DNA from: Paenibacillus caseinilyticus
Lineage (GTDB): Bacteria; Bacillota; Bacilli; Paenibacillales; NBRC-103111
Assembly: GCF_027533645.1 (NCBI RefSeq)
Contig: NZ_JAQAGY010000005.1
Span: 298,423-362,422 of the forward strand
Direction: 5' to 3'
Length of the DNA: 64,000 nucleotides
Shown here: positions 34,354 to 42,622 of the stretch, piece by piece
Layout: each line of letters begins with the position of its first letter
Numbering within the stretch: position 1 is the first letter of the stretch
Made by a program: the position numbers and the translations under genes
Notes under the pieces: generated by a model
The model's input: the letters and a program-made list of their open reading frames with translations, nothing else
Told to the model about the DNA's origin: nothing
Databases searched by the model: none

Positions 34354-34650
34354 TCACGGATGTGTGACTACATAACCGAGCCAGCCGAACAGGCCATAGA
34401 CGGGAAGAACGAACAGCACGGCGACTACCCGGCGGGCCGCTGCAGAGCGGAGTATTCGGGCGGCTCCCGCATAACCGAGGGGGAACAGCAGGCCCCACGC
34501 GAAGAATCTCGGGGTAGCGGCCAGATAAAGACAGGTGGGAACAATGCATAGCGCGGCGGTGTACAGCAGGGCGGGAGAGCGCCGGATCAGACCGGACAGA
34601 GACAGGAGGACGGAGAGAATGACGAGCGGCCAGAAGAACAGGGTCAGCAT
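34354..34650 (-). CDS. Small membrane protein, unknown
   Basis: This 98-residue protein is almost entirely hydrophobic, with about four predicted segments (MLTLFFWPLVILSVLLSLSG, PALLYTAALCIVPTCLYLA, FAWGLLFPLGYAGAA, VVAVLFVLPVYGLFGWLGYV). It starts 15 nt after the stop of the next-upstream gene on the same strand, so the two form an operon. No family is recognised. Confidence 0.65.
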   Translation of the reverse strand: MLTLFFWPLVILSVLLSLSGLIRRSPALLYTAALCIVPTCLYLAATPRFFAWGLLFPLGYAGAARILRSAAARRVVAVLFVLPVYGLFGWLGYVVTHP

Positions 34651-34665
34651 CGGTTGAACATCTCC

Positions 34666-35058
34666 TTAGGGGGAAGAATGGGGCGGCGCCGTAACGGGCG
34701 GCAGGGACGCGCTGTCCGTATCGTCTTGGGGGAAGACCCATTGTTCGGGCTGTGCGTTACCGCGCCTCTTGATCCCCTTGGCACGGTAGTAAGCGGTGTA
34801 GAGCTTCCCGTTCTTGGTGTAGAAGACTTCAAAGTATACGTTGCCCCTCTCGGTTCCGCTGAGCGTCTGGAACGGGCTGAACTTCTTCGTAACCCGATCA
34901 ATCCGGACCACTTGACCGCCACGGGCCTCGATCACCGGAGGGATGCCGGCTTTTCTCTCCTCGATCTGCCGCGGATACAATACTTCATGGATGTACAAGA
35001 GGATCAGGATGGCGATCAGGAGGATGATCTTTCGGGCGCGTTCGTCCTTCGTTTTCAT
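34666..35058 (-). CDS. Small membrane-anchored protein (DUF3139-like)
   Basis: This protein of about 130 residues has one N-terminal membrane segment (KIILLIAILILLYIHEV) followed by an extracytoplasmic alpha/beta region ending in FEVFYTKNGKLYTAYYRAKGIKR and a Pro/Ser-rich tail. The layout resembles DUF3139 proteins of Bacillales. Two starts are possible (35064 and 35058); the latter has GGGAGG at 10 nt. It is the first gene of a two-gene operon. Confidence 0.6.
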   Translation of the reverse strand: MKTKDERARKIILLIAILILLYIHEVLYPRQIEERKAGIPPVIEARGGQVVRIDRVTKKFSPFQTLSGTERGNVYFEVFYTKNGKLYTAYYRAKGIKRRGNAQPEQWVFPQDDTDSASLPPVTAPPHSSP

Positions 35059-35261
35059 AAGCATACCGCCTCCCACTAGGGTTTATGCTTAGGATTACAC
35101 CGCTGGTGGGGGCGTGTAAACGGATGGTCATCGGGCCGATATGCCCCGGAGTTCAACGGGACCGATGCTCTGTCTGCCTGGCGGAGGACGTTCGTTCAGC
35201 TTCCAATGGCTTCCGGACGGGTAAGTAAGTAGGGACAACCCATTGGAGGAGGAGCTAACCC

Positions 35262-36161
35262 ATGGAACAGCGAACATTCGGCAAAACGGATATGAACGTG
35301 TCGGTGCTCGGCTTCGGCGGAGCGATGATCGGGCTGGAGAACACCCCGCTCGAAGAAGCGCAGAAGCTGTTGAACGCGGCCCTCGAGCTTGGGATCAACG
35401 TCATCGATACTTCGGCGAGTTACAAGAGCAGCGAGGAGCTGATCGGGCAGGCAGTCTCCCACCGGAGGCCGGACTATTATCTGTTCAGCAAATGCGGCGA
35501 GGGCACCTCGGTCGGCCTGCAGTATCCGGACTGGGATCCGAGGAATGTACGGCCCAGTGTGGAGAGGAGCTTGAAGCGGCTGCAGACGGATTATCTCGAT
35601 CTGATCCTGATCCACAGCTGTACGGAAGCGGTGCTCCGTCAGGGAGGCCTCGTGGAGGAGGTCAAAAAGCTCAAGCGCGACGGGCTCGTCCGCTACATCG
35701 GTTACAGCGGGGACAGCACAGATATGCTGTATGCGCTGGACCTCGGCCTGTTCGATGCCATCGAGACGTCGGTCAACTTCGCCGATCAAGAGGCGATCGA
35801 GTTGACGCTTGGACGCGCAGCGAGGAACGGACTCGGCGTGATCGCGAAGCGACCGGTGGCGAATGTGGCCTGGAACCGGGCGGAGGACGAGCCGAACAAT
35901 CCGGGCGAGTACAGAGAGCGGCTGGACAAGCTGAATTATCCGTTCCTGGAGCGCGGGCCGGAAGCGATTCTCGAGACCGCGCTGAGCTTCACGCTATCGG
36001 TGCCGGGTGTGCACACGGCCATCGTCGGGACGACGAAAGAAGAGCATCTGCGCAGCAATGCGGAGATGGCCGCGAAGGGCCCGCTCCCCGAAGCGGAGAT
36101 GCGTGAGATCCGCCAGCGCTGGCAGGATGTGCGCGAACCGGCGTGGGCCGGCTTGATGTAA
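35262..36161 (+). CDS. Aldo/keto reductase
   Basis: This 299-residue protein has the AKR barrel and the catalytic tetrad: Asp and Tyr in VIDTSASYKSSEEL, Lys in YLFSKCGEG and His in DLILIHSCTE. The C-terminal NADPH-site stretch PGVHTAIVGTTKEEHLRSN is present. It should reduce carbonyl compounds with NADPH; substrate unknown. GGAGGAGG lies 9 nt before the ATG. Confidence 0.92.
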   Translation: MEQRTFGKTDMNVSVLGFGGAMIGLENTPLEEAQKLLNAALELGINVIDTSASYKSSEELIGQAVSHRRPDYYLFSKCGEGTSVGLQYPDWDPRNVRPSVERSLKRLQTDYLDLILIHSCTEAVLRQGGLVEEVKKLKRDGLVRYIGYSGDSTDMLYALDLGLFDAIETSVNFADQEAIELTLGRAARNGLGVIAKRPVANVAWNRAEDEPNNPGEYRERLDKLNYPFLERGPEAILETALSFTLSVPGVHTAIVGTTKEEHLRSNAEMAAKGPLPEAEMREIRQRWQDVREPAWAGLM

Positions 36162-36174
36162 GCTGTGCCGGGGC

Positions 36175-37122
36175 TTACCCCCACACCGCCTGGGCCAGCA
36201 GCGCATAAGAACGGAGCCGCTGCTCGTAATCCGCCACATGCGTGACGATGATCAGCTCGTCTGCTCCGCTCTGCTCTGCCAGGGCCTGCAGGCGGGCTTT
36301 GACCTGCGCGGGGGTGCCGGCGATCAGCTTGCGCCCGGCTGCCGGGTCCGCCTCGGCTTCTTCCGCACCGCCTTCGCCGGGCCCCTGCGGCTGGAGAGCT
36401 GTGCGGCCCTCGGCCGCAAGGCGCAGCGCCTGCGCTTCGGTCTCAGCGCAGACGACGCCCACCGCCACGATCGCCCGTGGAGCCGGAGCTAGCTTCGAAG
36501 GCCGGTAAGCCTGGCGGTAGGCGGCCAGCGCCGGAGCGGCATCCTGGTCGCTCATGAACTGGCCGAACACATAGCCGGTCCCGTGTTCGGCCGCCAAGGC
36601 CGCGCTCTTGCTGTTCGTGCCGAGCAGCCAGACTTCGGGAGGGAGGTCCGGCACCGGACGGGCGGTGACCGGCTCGTTCTCCACCCGGAAGCGGCCTTCG
36701 AGCAGTTGGAGCAGGCTGCGGAGGGTGTCCGGCAGCTGACGGACACCCTCCAGGAAATTGCCGCTGAGCGCGATCGCCGCGTGGGCGGACCCGCCCGGGG
36801 CCCGGCCGAGGCCGAGGTCGATGCGCCCGGGGTAGAGGGAGGCGAGCAGGTGGAACGTCTCGGCCACCTTCATTGCCTTATAGTGCGGCAGCAGCAGGGC
36901 GCCGGTGCCGAGTCGGATGGAGCTTGTCTGTGCGCCGATATGCGCAAGGAGCACTTCCGGCGCGGTGCAGGCCAGGTTCGGCAGGTCATGGTGCTCGGCC
37001 GCCCAATAGCGGTGATAGCCCAGCTGCTCGGCGGTCTGCGCGAGCCGCAAGGCTTGTCCGAGTGCTTCCGCGCTGCCTGCGCCGGGTGCAAGGGGGACCA
37101 GATCCAATACGCTGAGCTTCAT
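36175..37122 (-). CDS. LLM-class flavin-dependent oxidoreductase (luciferase-like)
   Basis: This 315-residue protein starts MKLSVLDLVPLAPG and has the luciferase-like marks RYWAAEHHDLPNLACTAPEVLLAHI, RLGTGALLLPHYKAMKVAETFHLLASLYPGRIDLGLGRAPG and the VWLLGTNSKSAALAAEHGTGYVF segment. It uses FMNH2 from a separate reductase to oxidise an unknown substrate. It overlaps the stop of the upstream small membrane gene (ATGA). The convergent aldo/keto reductase gene ends only 13 nt away. Confidence 0.9.
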   Translation of the reverse strand: MKLSVLDLVPLAPGAGSAEALGQALRLAQTAEQLGYHRYWAAEHHDLPNLACTAPEVLLAHIGAQTSSIRLGTGALLLPHYKAMKVAETFHLLASLYPGRIDLGLGRAPGGSAHAAIALSGNFLEGVRQLPDTLRSLLQLLEGRFRVENEPVTARPVPDLPPEVWLLGTNSKSAALAAEHGTGYVFGQFMSDQDAAPALAAYRQAYRPSKLAPAPRAIVAVGVVCAETEAQALRLAAEGRTALQPQGPGEGGAEEAEADPAAGRKLIAGTPAQVKARLQALAEQSGADELIIVTHVADYEQRLRSYALLAQAVWG

Positions 37123-37487
37123 CGTTTGTCCCCCGGAATGCGGATGCCCCAGATCGTGTCCTTCGGATGCCGCGCCGCTTCTTCCAGGGCAGGAAGTCGC
37201 GGATCGTGGGGAGCATGCGCCTGCAGATAGGCGGTGAACGCTCCGGTAAAATCGATGTCCTGATTGAGCCGGTTATAATCCGACGGGTATGCTTCGAGGG
37301 CCTGCAGCCACCGGTTCCACTCGGCCAGGTCCTCCGAGGAGGCTTCTTCCTGCCGCACGCGGCCAGTCAGCCGCTGCAGTTCCCTGACCGCCTGCCCGAG
37401 CCGCCCGCTCCGGCGGTAGATCCGGTTGATGAGATAGAAGACGATACATGCGGCGGCAAAGGCCAGCCAGACGAGTGAGTCGTTCAT
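37119..37487 (-). CDS. Small single-pass membrane protein
   Basis: This 122-residue protein has one N-terminal membrane segment (LVWLAFAAACIVFYLINRIY) followed by a charged cytosolic part that ends in HPKDTIWGIRIPG. It is translationally coupled with the luciferase-like gene (4-nt overlap). The ATG at 37487 is chosen because a longer upstream frame has no membrane-anchor logic and the ribosome site is weak (GGAATGAAG). No family is recognised. Confidence 0.6.
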   Translation of the reverse strand: MNDSLVWLAFAAACIVFYLINRIYRRSGRLGQAVRELQRLTGRVRQEEASSEDLAEWNRWLQALEAYPSDYNRLNQDIDFTGAFTAYLQAHAPHDPRLPALEEAARHPKDTIWGIRIPGDKR

Positions 37488-37645
37488 AATAACTTCATTC
37501 CTGCTTTCCGCGTAATCGATGCTGCCTCCAGTATACCACTGCTCCGGGGCGGAACCCAGCCGCACCGCGGTTCATCGCTCTCCGATATCCATGTATTCCT
37601 ATAATCCTTCACTGCTATGAAGCAAACCTGCGTTAAACCAAGTTC

Positions 37646-37674
37646 TTGCGCGCTGTCTGAGTCCGGGTTACAAT
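37646..37674 (+). promoter_or_regulatory. Promoter of the T-box leader
   Basis: TACAAT (37669-37674) is preceded after 17 nt by TTGCGC (37646-37651). The T-box stem I begins about 40 nt downstream. Confidence 0.55.
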
Positions 37675-37714
37675 TCGATCAAATCAACACGAACGATGTC
37701 AACAGCGAATAATC

Positions 37715-37993
37715 CTACAGGCAATGAAGGAAAGAGTAAGCGGAATGGGTTCATGACAGGGACGGCGTGCCGGAGACTGAGAGCACCCGATCGACAGCCA
37801 TCCGCCGAAGTTCACTCCCGAGCCGGTTTCTGAAGCGTGCGCCCTCTGCGGCAAGCGTCTAGGTTACTCCGTATCCCTGCGTTAAAGGGCTGAAAGTGAG
37901 AAGGAAGCTCTTTCCGTCCGGCGGGCGGCAGAAGGCTCTTTCTAATAAGGGTGGTACCACGGCTCCTCGTCCCTTGCGGCGGGGAGTTTTTGT
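37715..37993 (+). promoter_or_regulatory. T-box riboswitch, phenylalanine-type specifier (UUC)
   Basis: The leader has the T-box antiterminator sequence AGGGTGGTACCACGG (37948-37962) and the stem I 3' arm GAAG-TTC-ACTCC...GAGCCGG, in which TTC (37811-37813) takes the specifier position. This predicts sensing of uncharged tRNA-Phe. The terminator follows: a GC stem with loop TTGC, then TTTTT (37988-37992). When Phe-tRNA is uncharged, antitermination should turn on the DAHP synthase gene starting 47 nt later. Confidence 0.88.
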
Positions 37994-38039
37994 GTTTTCA
38001 TAAAAATCCGAGTAGAGAGCGAAGGAGTGTTCAGGTACA

Positions 38040-39113
38040 ATGGGACAAACGAGGCTGGATGAGCTAAGAGGAAGACTGGACGAGATCAACGGGGTCATGC
38101 TGGAGCTGCTGTCGGAACGGGCGAGGATCGTCCAGGAGATCGGCCAGGAGAAGGAAAAGCAGGGCGTACCGAAGTTCGATCCCGTCCGGGAGAAAGCGAT
38201 GCTGGAGGAGCTCGTCTCCCGCAATAAGGGACCGTTCACCCATGAGACGGTCCGCCATCTGTTCAAGCAGATCTTCCAGGCTTCGCTGGACCTGCAGCAG
38301 ACGGGTCATAAGAAGCAGCTTCTCGTGTCGCGCAAGAAGCAGCAGGAAAGCACCATCGTCCAGCTGGGCGATGCGGCGGTAGGGGGCGGCCGCCCGGTGA
38401 TGGTAGCGGGCCCATGCTCGGTCGAGAGCTACGAACAGGTGCGCCAGGTGGCGGCCGCGCTGAAGGAAGCAGGGGTATCGGTGATGCGCGGAGGCGCGTT
38501 CAAGCCTCGGACGTCGCCGTATGATTTTCAGGGGCTAGGGATCGAAGGGCTCAAGATCCTCAAGGAAGTCGCAAGCGAGTTCGGCCTGAAGACGATCAGC
38601 GAGATCGTCGACCCGGCCCATATCGGGATTGCTTCCGAATACATCGACGTCATCCAGATCGGAGCACGGAACATGCAGAACTTCGAGCTGCTGAAAGCGG
38701 CGGGCGAGGTGCGCATCCCGATCCTGCTGAAGCGCGGCCTGGCGGCTACGATCGACGAGTTCCTGCATGCGGCGGAATACATCGTCGCCGGCGGGAACAC
38801 GCAGGTCATGCTCATCGAGCGGGGCATCCGTACCTACGAGAGAGCGACGCGCAATACGCTCGATATCTCGGCGGTGCCGATCCTCAAGCAGGAGAGCCAC
38901 CTGCCGGTGCTCGTCGATGTGACCCATTCCACGGGGCGCAAAGACATCCTTGCCCCATGCGCCAAAGCCGCGATAGCTGCCGGCGCCGACGGTATCATGG
39001 TGGAAGTTCACCCGGACCCGGCTACCGCCCTGTCCGATGCCGCCCAGCAGTTGAACATCGAGGAGTTCCACCGCTTCTATGCGGAGGTTACCCGTACGGG
39101 CTGGGAAGGTTGA
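38040..39113 (+). CDS. aroA: Bifunctional chorismate mutase / DAHP synthase
   Basis: This 357-residue protein fuses an AroQ-type chorismate mutase (residues 1-90, helix [24 protein letters not shown]) to a type I-beta DAHP synthase (about 105-350, with [44 protein letters not shown] and [15 protein letters not shown]). It catalyses the first step of the shikimate pathway from PEP and erythrose-4-phosphate, and the mutase domain probably senses chorismate/prephenate as in Bacillus subtilis AroA. A T-box leader lies upstream. Its flux also supplies the 3-dehydroshikimate used by AsbF. Confidence 0.95.
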   Translation: MGQTRLDELRGRLDEINGVMLELLSERARIVQEIGQEKEKQGVPKFDPVREKAMLEELVSRNKGPFTHETVRHLFKQIFQASLDLQQTGHKKQLLVSRKKQQESTIVQLGDAAVGGGRPVMVAGPCSVESYEQVRQVAAALKEAGVSVMRGGAFKPRTSPYDFQGLGIEGLKILKEVASEFGLKTISEIVDPAHIGIASEYIDVIQIGARNMQNFELLKAAGEVRIPILLKRGLAATIDEFLHAAEYIVAGGNTQVMLIERGIRTYERATRNTLDISAVPILKQESHLPVLVDVTHSTGRKDILAPCAKAAIAAGADGIMVEVHPDPATALSDAAQQLNIEEFHRFYAEVTRTGWEG

Positions 39114-39190
39114 TTGCGCCCGCTGCCTAATGAACGAAAGTTAGGCGCTGCCTGCCGCCATATAGCCTGAAGTCCATATGACAAGCAAAC

Positions 39191-39223
39191 AAGCCCGTTC
39201 CGCCACCCCGGCAGGACGGGCTT
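39191..39223. terminator. Hairpin downstream of the DAHP synthase gene
   Basis: AAGCCCGT pairs with ACGGGCTT, with further CC/GG pairing inside. The U tail is poor, so termination is probable rather than sure. Confidence 0.5.
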
Positions 39224-39340
39224 GCTGCTGTTTGAAGCGGGTTCAGTCTCTCTTGGGGCTCAGGATGCGGAACCGCAGCCTCTTGGCCTCGATGTCCATT
39301 CCTTCGGTGCCCAGGCCCGCTCTCCAGCGCGCAGCCTTCT

Positions 39341-39805
39341 TCAGCTGCGGGCCGCCCTGCCACGCGTCATTATATAGAACAGCGCATACCCCAGCAGGGA
39401 CAGCAGAAGGAAGGAGGTGGCGAGTAGGTGAAAATAGACCAGGGACAGCGCGGTAAGGACGAGGCAGGCGAATGCGTTGAACAGGGCGGCGCTTCTCAGG
39501 GCAGGAAGCGGAAGGGAGCGGGAGACGAGCACGTTCATGAAGCCCAGCAGAAGGAAGAGGCAGCCCATGGTCAGGCTGAAGCCCTCATAGAACTGCAGCA
39601 TGGTGTGCGTGCCGAACAATTCGATCTTATAATCCTCCATGCTTTGGATGACCGGATTCTGTACCCGGACCGCGGGATTCATCGAGGAGCGGAGAACGAA
39701 TACGACATTGTGCAGCAGGCCGAGCAGCACGAACAGCCAGGAGGCAAAGGAATAATAGCGAAGCGTCCCTCGGGCAGGCCGGGCGGGTGAAGCGGTCGTC
39801 AACAT
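39341..39805 (-). CDS. Membrane protein with four predicted segments, unknown
   Basis: This 154-residue protein has four hydrophobic segments (WLFVLLGLLHNVVFVL, LTMGCLFLLLGFMNVLV, LFNAFACLVLTALSLVYF, ATSFLLLSLLGYALFYI) and an extracytoplasmic loop between the first two that contains MEDYKIELFGTHTMLQFYEG. The shape fits LIC_13387-type hypothetical membrane proteins. GACGGTGATCTT before the ATG is a modest ribosome site. Confidence 0.7.
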   Translation of the reverse strand: MLTTASPARPARGTLRYYSFASWLFVLLGLLHNVVFVLRSSMNPAVRVQNPVIQSMEDYKIELFGTHTMLQFYEGFSLTMGCLFLLLGFMNVLVSRSLPLPALRSAALFNAFACLVLTALSLVYFHLLATSFLLLSLLGYALFYIMTRGRAARS

Positions 39806-39847
39806 AAGATCACCGTCTCTCTCAAGTTTCTAAGTCAGGGCTCTTAC

Positions 39848-40087
39848 TCACTCGTCTATCGCAATCTTGCTGCTCCCGCCGCGGTTCTCGGGCGCATTTT
39901 TAGAATCGGTCGTTTCCTGCGTCTGTTCGATGGCTTCGTCGAGCAGGGCCCGGAGGCCGAGCAGGGCTTCCCGCCTCGCGGAGCGAAAGTGGGAGCGGGC
40001 CTTCTCGGGAAGAGCTTCATGGAACAACTCCTCCTGAACATCCATCAGCTTATCCAGCAGGCGGGCGGATATCGGTGTTCGGCGCAT
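39848..40087 (-). CDS. Small soluble protein of unknown function
   Basis: This 79-residue, highly charged, mostly helical protein follows the ArsA-type ATPase gene by 18 nt and has an excellent GGAGGTGAT ribosome site. No known domain is recognised. Its co-transcription with the ATPase gene suggests a related role. Confidence 0.68.
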   Translation of the reverse strand: MRRTPISARLLDKLMDVQEELFHEALPEKARSHFRSARREALLGLRALLDEAIEQTQETTDSKNAPENRGGSSKIAIDE

Positions 40088-40105
40088 AAGTATCACCTCC
40101 TTGTC

Positions 40106-41290
40106 TTAATGGTCGGCGGCTCTCTCGCCGAAGCGGATCGAGAGCTTCTCGCCTGCAAACCGCGCACCGGCGATCGGGCAGCCAAGCAGCATGCGGGGCA
40201 GCAGCACTTTGCGTTTGTACGGACCCGCCTGTATCGTCAGCTCATCGCCCTTCTGGCTGAGCTGCAGCTCTTCCTTGGCGGCGAAGGGCAGGGCAATATC
40301 GAGGAACCGCTCCCCGTTCTCGGTGCGCAGTTCCTGAATCCGCCCCTGGTAGAGCACCCCGCGGGGGTCGTGACCTGCGAAGGCCGCTTCACCGACCCGC
40401 CGCAGCATCTCCAGTCCATGCACCTCCGAAGGCATCAGCGGAACACGGAGGATGGGCAGAGGGGCGAAGCAGTGGCGGATCTCCTCCTCGTACTTCCCGT
40501 GGACCTCGCGCCATGCTGCCCAGTAGCCCGTACCGGCCTCTTCGGGCAGCACGCGGTTCACGATGACGGCATCGGTGCGGAAGCCGAACAGGTTCAGGTA
40601 CGTGAAGGTGCGCCGGGCTTCCGCAACGACCATCTTCTCGGGGTTGATGACGATCCGGACCGTGGTGGTATCCGGATCCAAGAGCAGTCCCTGCAGCTCT
40701 TCCAGCTCACGGACGAAGGATTCGATGGAGTCCAGCACCTGGTCGCTCGGCAGCTCCAGCCCGCCCCGGGTCACGGCTTTGGCGAGAGGCCTTGCGAGCT
40801 TGACGAGCTTGCGCTCGTAAGGGAAGATCTTCTCGACCCACCAGCCGAGGAGCTGCGGGTAGCTGAGCAGCCGGATCGTCTCCCCGGTAGGCGCACAGTC
40901 GACGATGAGGCAGTCGTACCGGCCGCTGGCCGCATGCTCCTTGATCCGCAGGAGGCTGAAGAGCTCTTCGAGTCCCGGGAAGACGAGCATCTCCTCTGTC
41001 GTGATGTCGCTGAGCTTCGCCCATTGCATCATGCCCTGCAGCCAGCTTTGGACCGAACCCCAGCGCTTCTCGGTCTCCCGGAGGGAGTCGATCTCCTGTG
41101 CCCAGAGGTTCTCCGCCACAGGAACGGGCTCGCTGCCGAGCGGAATCCCGAACGAATCGGAGAGGCTGTGCGCGGCGTCCGTGCTCATGATGAGCGTGCG
41201 GCAGCCTTCGGCAGCCAGCTTCACTGCGGTGGCTGCGGCCGTACTCGTCTTGCCGACGCCGCCTTTACCTGTATAGATGAGAATGCGCAT
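40106..41290 (-). CDS. ArsA/GET3 family ATPase
   Basis: This 394-residue protein has the deviant Walker A GKGGVGKT (8-15), switch I STDAAHSLSD and the later DCAPTGETIRLL (switch II region). A C-terminal alpha-crystallin-like portion follows (GERFLDIALPFAAKEELQLSQKGDEL and RKVLLPRMLLG). It is a single-domain ArsA/GET3-like ATPase, in bacteria of uncertain role (anion efflux or protein targeting). No arsB or arsC gene is nearby. The second ATG (41290) has AGGAGC at 9 nt. It lies downstream of a MarR regulator gene and an operator-like palindrome. Confidence 0.88.
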   Translation of the reverse strand: MRILIYTGKGGVGKTSTAAATAVKLAAEGCRTLIMSTDAAHSLSDSFGIPLGSEPVPVAENLWAQEIDSLRETEKRWGSVQSWLQGMMQWAKLSDITTEEMLVFPGLEELFSLLRIKEHAASGRYDCLIVDCAPTGETIRLLSYPQLLGWWVEKIFPYERKLVKLARPLAKAVTRGGLELPSDQVLDSIESFVRELEELQGLLLDPDTTTVRIVINPEKMVVAEARRTFTYLNLFGFRTDAVIVNRVLPEEAGTGYWAAWREVHGKYEEEIRHCFAPLPILRVPLMPSEVHGLEMLRRVGEAAFAGHDPRGVLYQGRIQELRTENGERFLDIALPFAAKEELQLSQKGDELTIQAGPYKRKVLLPRMLLGCPIAGARFAGEKLSIRFGERAADH

Positions 41291-41312
41291 GATCATCCGC
41301 TCCTTTGATTAT

Positions 41313-41324
41313 TACGATTTCGTA
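41313..41324. promoter_or_regulatory. Palindrome TACGATTTCGTA (putative MarR operator) upstream of the ATPase gene
   Basis: This 12-bp palindrome lies 22 nt before the ATPase start codon. It shares the TACGA-T-TCGTA plan with 41942-41953. Confidence 0.6.
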
Positions 41325-41408
41325 CTAATTGGGCAAAAAAAGAGGCCGCCCTTCCGTCCTCTCCCAGCATGTTCGTTTCTCTCCAAGTCTCAGTCCTCTT
41401 CAGGTTCA

Positions 41409-41888
41409 TCAGTCTTCTATGAAGATCTTCCGAACGGCCGGCTTCGCGTCGGCAGCGTGCTCGGTGCTGCCTCCTTCCTGCATTGCCTTGGCCACCTTAA
41501 TGAAGAGGGTGAAGAATTGGTTCATCTCCTGGGGGGTCAGGATGTCCTCGATGCGCTTCAGGTAAGCAGCCATCATCCCCTTCGCCCGGGAAGCCATGTC
41601 CCGGCCTTCCGCCGTCAGGTCCACCAGCGTAATCCGCTGGTCGACGGGCGAGGGCCTGCGGGCGATCAGGCCCTTCTTCTCAAGACGCTTCGCGAGCGAG
41701 GTCAAGGTGCTGAGCGGGGCGCCGAGCTGAACGGCCAGCTCGGACATCGTGAGCTCCCCCCGAAGAAGAATGAGCAGCAGCGCGGTCAGCTCGGAGCGGG
41801 TCACTTTCTTCTCAAGGTCGGCGGCATCGGCGAACAGGCTCAGCGGACGCAGTCCGTTCCTTAAGAATAGCTCCAACAGCTGTTCCAT
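41409..41888 (-). CDS. MarR family transcriptional regulator
   Basis: This 159-residue winged-helix regulator shows the MarR core: TRSELTALLLILLRGELTMSELAVQLGAPLSTLTSLAKRLEKKGLIARRPSPVDQRITLVDLT, with the DQR wing (positions about 50-110). The ATG at 41888 has GGAGGATCT 8 nt upstream. It probably represses its own promoter and that of the ArsA-type gene through shared palindromes (41942-41953 and 41313-41324). Ligand unknown. Confidence 0.9.
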   Translation of the reverse strand: MEQLLELFLRNGLRPLSLFADAADLEKKVTRSELTALLLILLRGELTMSELAVQLGAPLSTLTSLAKRLEKKGLIARRPSPVDQRITLVDLTAEGRDMASRAKGMMAAYLKRIEDILTPQEMNQFFTLFIKVAKAMQEGGSTEHAADAKPAVRKIFIED

Positions 41889-41941
41889 GATGAGATCCTC
41901 CAATTGCTACGATATGGTAATATATTCTACTGTCAGGATAC

Positions 41942-41953
41942 TACGAATTCGTA
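41942..41953. promoter_or_regulatory. Palindrome TACGAATTCGTA (putative autoregulatory operator)
   Basis: The perfect 12-bp palindrome, extended to ATACTACGAATTCGTATTAT with imperfect outer symmetry, lies 54 nt upstream of the MarR gene start. The same core stands upstream of the ATPase gene. Confidence 0.65.
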
Positions 41954-42126
41954 TTATTTGCAAGAGCTCTATCCCAAAAAAAGGCTGCGTCAGCTCCGTA
42001 CCCGGAATGGGAATGCGGCGGCCTCCGCGGCTTGGCATTTGGGGCGGGACATGGTATTTTGGTGAAGGGACCTCCGGCGACAGCGGGGGACACACCATTT
42101 TTATCCCAATAAGGAGAATTCCAGCC

Positions 42127-42342
42127 ATGGCCTATAACCGCCGTCTAGAGACGGATGAGGATTTTCAGGAAGCATTGGACCGCCGCGTGCCGATCCGGGT
42201 ATTCAAGGACGATCATATTATCGATGCGGGAGGATGCGTCATCCGGTTCGATGAGACGACGGTCGTCATCCAGTCGGGCGTCTCCGAATTAGCTTACCAC
42301 CCGCGGGGAACCTGCGAGTTTTTCGGTATGAAAAAGCGCTAG
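42127..42342 (+). CDS. Small conserved-looking protein, unknown
   Basis: This 71-residue protein starts after TAAGGAGAATTCC and has a compact beta-rich look (RVPIRVFKDDHIIDAGGCVIRFDETTVVIQSG). No family is recognised; it resembles short hypothetical proteins common in Paenibacillus genomes. It is followed by a hairpin with a U tail. Confidence 0.65.
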   Translation: MAYNRRLETDEDFQEALDRRVPIRVFKDDHIIDAGGCVIRFDETTVVIQSGVSELAYHPRGTCEFFGMKKR

Positions 42343-42370
42343 GGCCGATCCCGGCACCCCCCTTCCGTAC

Positions 42371-42409
42371 AAGCTGCAATCCGGATTTTTCGGGCTGCGG
42401 CTTTTTTGA
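42371..42409 (+). terminator. Terminator of the 71-residue protein gene
   Basis: AAGCTGCA pairs with TGCGGCTT (with an inner CCG/CGG pair), followed by TTTTTTG. Confidence 0.75.
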
Positions 42410-42501
42410 TATATAAGAATTTATCTCGCCAGGGCTCGATCCTGCCATCTTATATATCTTATAAACGCGCATCGTCCTTAAAAGACGGCGAAGCCGTTTA
42501 T
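42410..42501 (+). other. Possible structured leader RNA upstream of the GGDEF gene
   Basis: Two nested patterns: an outer inverted repeat GATATATAAG/CTTATATATC (42410-42462 region), then ATAAAC (42461-42466) pairing with GTTTAT (42496-42501) and enclosing hairpins GTC...GAC (42474-42486) and GGC-GAA-GCC (42487-42495), i.e. a three-way-junction plan. It does not match the c-di-GMP riboswitch at 52.8 kb. Confidence 0.35.
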
Positions 42502-42622
42502 CTTGGCATACGGCTCTGCTGAAGGAATGGAAGACATTACAATGGAGGCGAGTGGGTACAATGGCCTATGTTTTCATTGCTTTCCGGGACGAAGGGCAGT
42601 AGTATGGAAGGACAGTAGTATT

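Noticed and set aside
39127..39363. A 78-codon minus-strand frame beyond the membrane protein gene
   Set aside because: It overlaps a hairpin and the 3' end of the real gene, and its sequence has low complexity with no ribosome site.
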